A stretch of DNA of 64,000 nt from Clostridioides difficile_A (lineage in GTDB: Bacteria; Bacillota; Clostridia; Peptostreptococcales; Peptostreptococcaceae): NCBI GenBank assembly GCA_945909635.1, contig OX246690.1, positions 1,860,001 through 1,924,000 of the forward strand. The letters run 5' to 3'. The position numbers and the translations under genes are program-made. The notes beneath the pieces are model-generated. The model searched no databases. It was given only the letters and a program-made list of their open reading frames with translations, and was not told where the DNA came from. Below, piece by piece: positions 62,786-64,000 of this stretch (the first letter of the stretch is position 1; each line of letters opens with the position of its first letter).

Positions 62786-63733
62786 TTAACATAAAGCTCC
62801 ACCTTTAAGGTGTAGAGGAGCATCAAGTATGTCTTCTTTTCTTTCCAAAACATCATCTGATAAAAGCATATCTATAAATTTATCAACACCAATCCTGTCA
62901 ATTGTTATTCCAAAGCGTTCTCCTGTTTTACCTTGTTCTCTAAATAAAAGAATTGCTTTTTCAATTAAAGTCATAAGTTCTTGTTTTGAAAACAATCTAT
63001 CGATTTGTGTTCCAGGACGAACAGATTTTCCCCATTTTCCTCCTATATATACTTTATAACCAGATTCTTTTTCTTCAATACTGTCAAAATTACAACTTTC
63101 TATGCATTTTCCACAGTTATTACATAAATTACTATCTATTTCAAGCTTACCTTTATCTGTTAATTTAGCTGCTTTGACAGGACAGACTTCCATAACAGCA
63201 CATTTTTTACAACCAACACAAAGCTCAGAGTCGTAATCAGGTACACGTTGACCAACAATTCCAAGGTCATTTAAGTCAGGTTTAATACAATTATTAGGGC
63301 ATCCTCCGACACCAATTTTAAATTTATGAGGTAGCTTTACATCATACCAACCTTTGTAAAATTCTTGATGTATTTCAGCAGCTAGTGCCTGTGTATCAGT
63401 TAAACCATGAACACAAACAGTACCCTTACAAGCTACAACAGGACGAACTCTTGAACCAGTTCCACCTGTGATTAGATTTTCACTAGCAATAAATTCACTT
63501 AAAGCTTCAATGTCTTCAAATTTTACACCAGGTAACTCTACTGTTAATCTAGTAGTAAATGCTAACTGACCATTTCCGAATTTTTCAGCAGCTTCTGCAA
63601 TCTTTTTTGCTTGAGATGTATTTATTACGCCATTTACAGTTATTATACGCGCTGCAAAATGTTCTCCATCTCTGCTTGGTAAAAAACCTCTACCTTTTAA
63701 TTCTTTTTTTTGTTCTGCTGTAATATTACTCAT
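62786..63733 (-). CDS. Sulfite/nitrite reductase-like protein with 2x[4Fe-4S] insert
   Basis: 315 residues. N-terminal half-domain of siroheme reductases (GFLPSRDGEHFAARIITVNGVI, FTTRLTVELPGV). Siroheme/[4Fe-4S] ligands ACKGTVCVHG and GVGGCPNNC, in the usual CxxxxxC and CxxxC arrangement. Two ferredoxin clusters are inserted: CVGCKKCAVMEVCP and CNNCGKCIESCN. This resembles small anaerobic sulfite reductases (AsrC-like). Its start overlaps the ribosome site downstream of a rhodanese-domain gene, which it follows by 2 bp. Confidence 0.85.
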   Translation of the reverse strand: MSNITAEQKKELKGRGFLPSRDGEHFAARIITVNGVINTSQAKKIAEAAEKFGNGQLAFTTRLTVELPGVKFEDIEALSEFIASENLITGGTGSRVRPVVACKGTVCVHGLTDTQALAAEIHQEFYKGWYDVKLPHKFKIGVGGCPNNCIKPDLNDLGIVGQRVPDYDSELCVGCKKCAVMEVCPVKAAKLTDKGKLEIDSNLCNNCGKCIESCNFDSIEEKESGYKVYIGGKWGKSVRPGTQIDRLFSKQELMTLIEKAILLFREQGKTGERFGITIDRIGVDKFIDMLLSDDVLERKEDILDAPLHLKGGALC

Positions 63734-63735
63734 AA

Positions 63736-64000
63736 TTACTCCTCCATTACCTTAAGATTTGGATAAAATAGTATTCCACCTTCAAGAACTTTAGTATTTG
63801 TATAGCCAAAGCGTCTTAAACGATTTTGAGCCATATAACTATTTTTACCTTTTGCGCATATAAGAAGGATTTTTTCATCCTTAGAAAGACCTTCAATTTC
63901 TCCATTAATCTCCCCAACAGGAAGATAACGTAAGCTAGGAATAGAAGGAGCTTTTGAAACATCTATTTTAGTCCAACTATCAAAGTCTTCTATTTCATCA
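63736..64000 (-). CDS. Rhodanese-domain protein, C-terminal fragment (5' part outside window)
   Basis: The final 87 codons of a longer gene. Active-site loop ILLICAKGKNSYMAQNRLRRFGY (Cys) and VLEGGILFYP are rhodanese. The part before (DDSWTKIDVSKAP...SLRYLPVGEINGEIEGLS) fits a complete small rhodanese domain. In related bacteria this domain is often fused to a FAD-dependent CoA-disulfide reductase, so the gene may be much longer. It sits 2 bp before the sulfite-reductase-like gene and is likely co-transcribed. Confidence 0.8.
   Translation of the reverse strand, partial: DEIEDFDSWTKIDVSKAPSIPSLRYLPVGEINGEIEGLSKDEKILLICAKGKNSYMAQNRLRRFGYTNTKVLEGGILFYPNLKVMEE

Noticed and set aside
1..64000. 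CRISPR array
   Set aside because: No 25-37-bp repeat with regular spacing was seen anywhere in the window.

Overview
The window is low-GC, gene-dense Firmicutes DNA and almost certainly comes from the Clostridioides difficile chromosome. The strongest marker is a cell-wall cysteine protease at 14424-16811 with a papain-type domain and three C-terminal cell-wall-binding (CWB2) repeats, the Cwp13/Cwp84 architecture specific to that species. Stickland selenoproteins, T-box leaders and ATP-driven 2-hydroxyacyl-CoA dehydratase-type activases fit a peptide-fermenting anaerobic clostridium. The content looks like ordinary chromosome with small accessory patches. I saw no prophage, CRISPR array, rRNA or tRNA.

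Region 1 (1-5463): the 3' part of an NtrB-like sensor kinase, an NtrC-like sigma-54 activator, two identical 18-bp palindromes, a textbook -24/-12 promoter, and grdG-grdF (sarcosine reductase component B). grdF is read through an in-frame UGA as selenocysteine. Region 2 (5580-8500): a LytTR response regulator and GHKL kinase, followed by a small coiled-coil protein that shares their promoter motif at identical spacing. Region 3 (8500-14290): Fur-boxed feoA, gltS, adenosine deaminase, an EcsC-like protein, and a double-cubane-type 2-hydroxyacyl-CoA dehydratase-like protein with its activase.

Region 4 (14400-22740): the cell-wall protease, a TetR-controlled ABC-2 exporter, an XRE regulator overlapping a peptide deformylase gene, a pyrimidine-dimer-glycosylase-family protein and an SPL-like radical SAM protein. 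Region 5 (22740-32640): a methyltransferase behind a terminated leader RNA, RtcB behind a 126-bp inverted-repeat element, an EFR1-type flavodoxin-ferredoxin, PhzF, yjdF with its riboswitch, B3/4 and Nudix proteins, a GapB-type GAPDH and a nucleoside-recognition (Gate) membrane protein. Region 6 (32900-40850): a 1417-residue fused activase/dehydratase protein, Ogt, a C_GCAxxG_C_C protein, a HEAT-like protein and a stand-alone HEPN protein.

Region 7 (40900-54150): a histidine T-box with its ABC transporter, an ArsC-like protein, a DUF4253 protein, LarE with three cluster-type cysteines, an RlmL-like methyltransferase, a lipoprotein/two-component operon, truA, and argG behind a tandem (one full, one partial) T-box. 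Region 8 (54240-64000): a BtrH-like protein and a MerR/TipAS-like regulator, both with 19-bp-spacer promoters, the DUF4363/YetF pair, a DEDDh exonuclease, an SDR-type threonine dehydrogenase, a second C_GCAxxG_C_C protein, two small proteins, an IS200/IS605-like end relic, and a sulfite-reductase-like protein next to a rhodanese domain cut by the window edge.

The recurring theme is RNA- and promoter-level control of amino-acid metabolism (selenocysteine recoding, sigma-54, two T-box systems, a yjdF riboswitch and one unassigned leader) together with low-potential iron-sulfur chemistry. The least explained elements are the leader at 22831-23053, the 126-bp element before rtcB, the long hairpin before larE and the lone HEPN protein.
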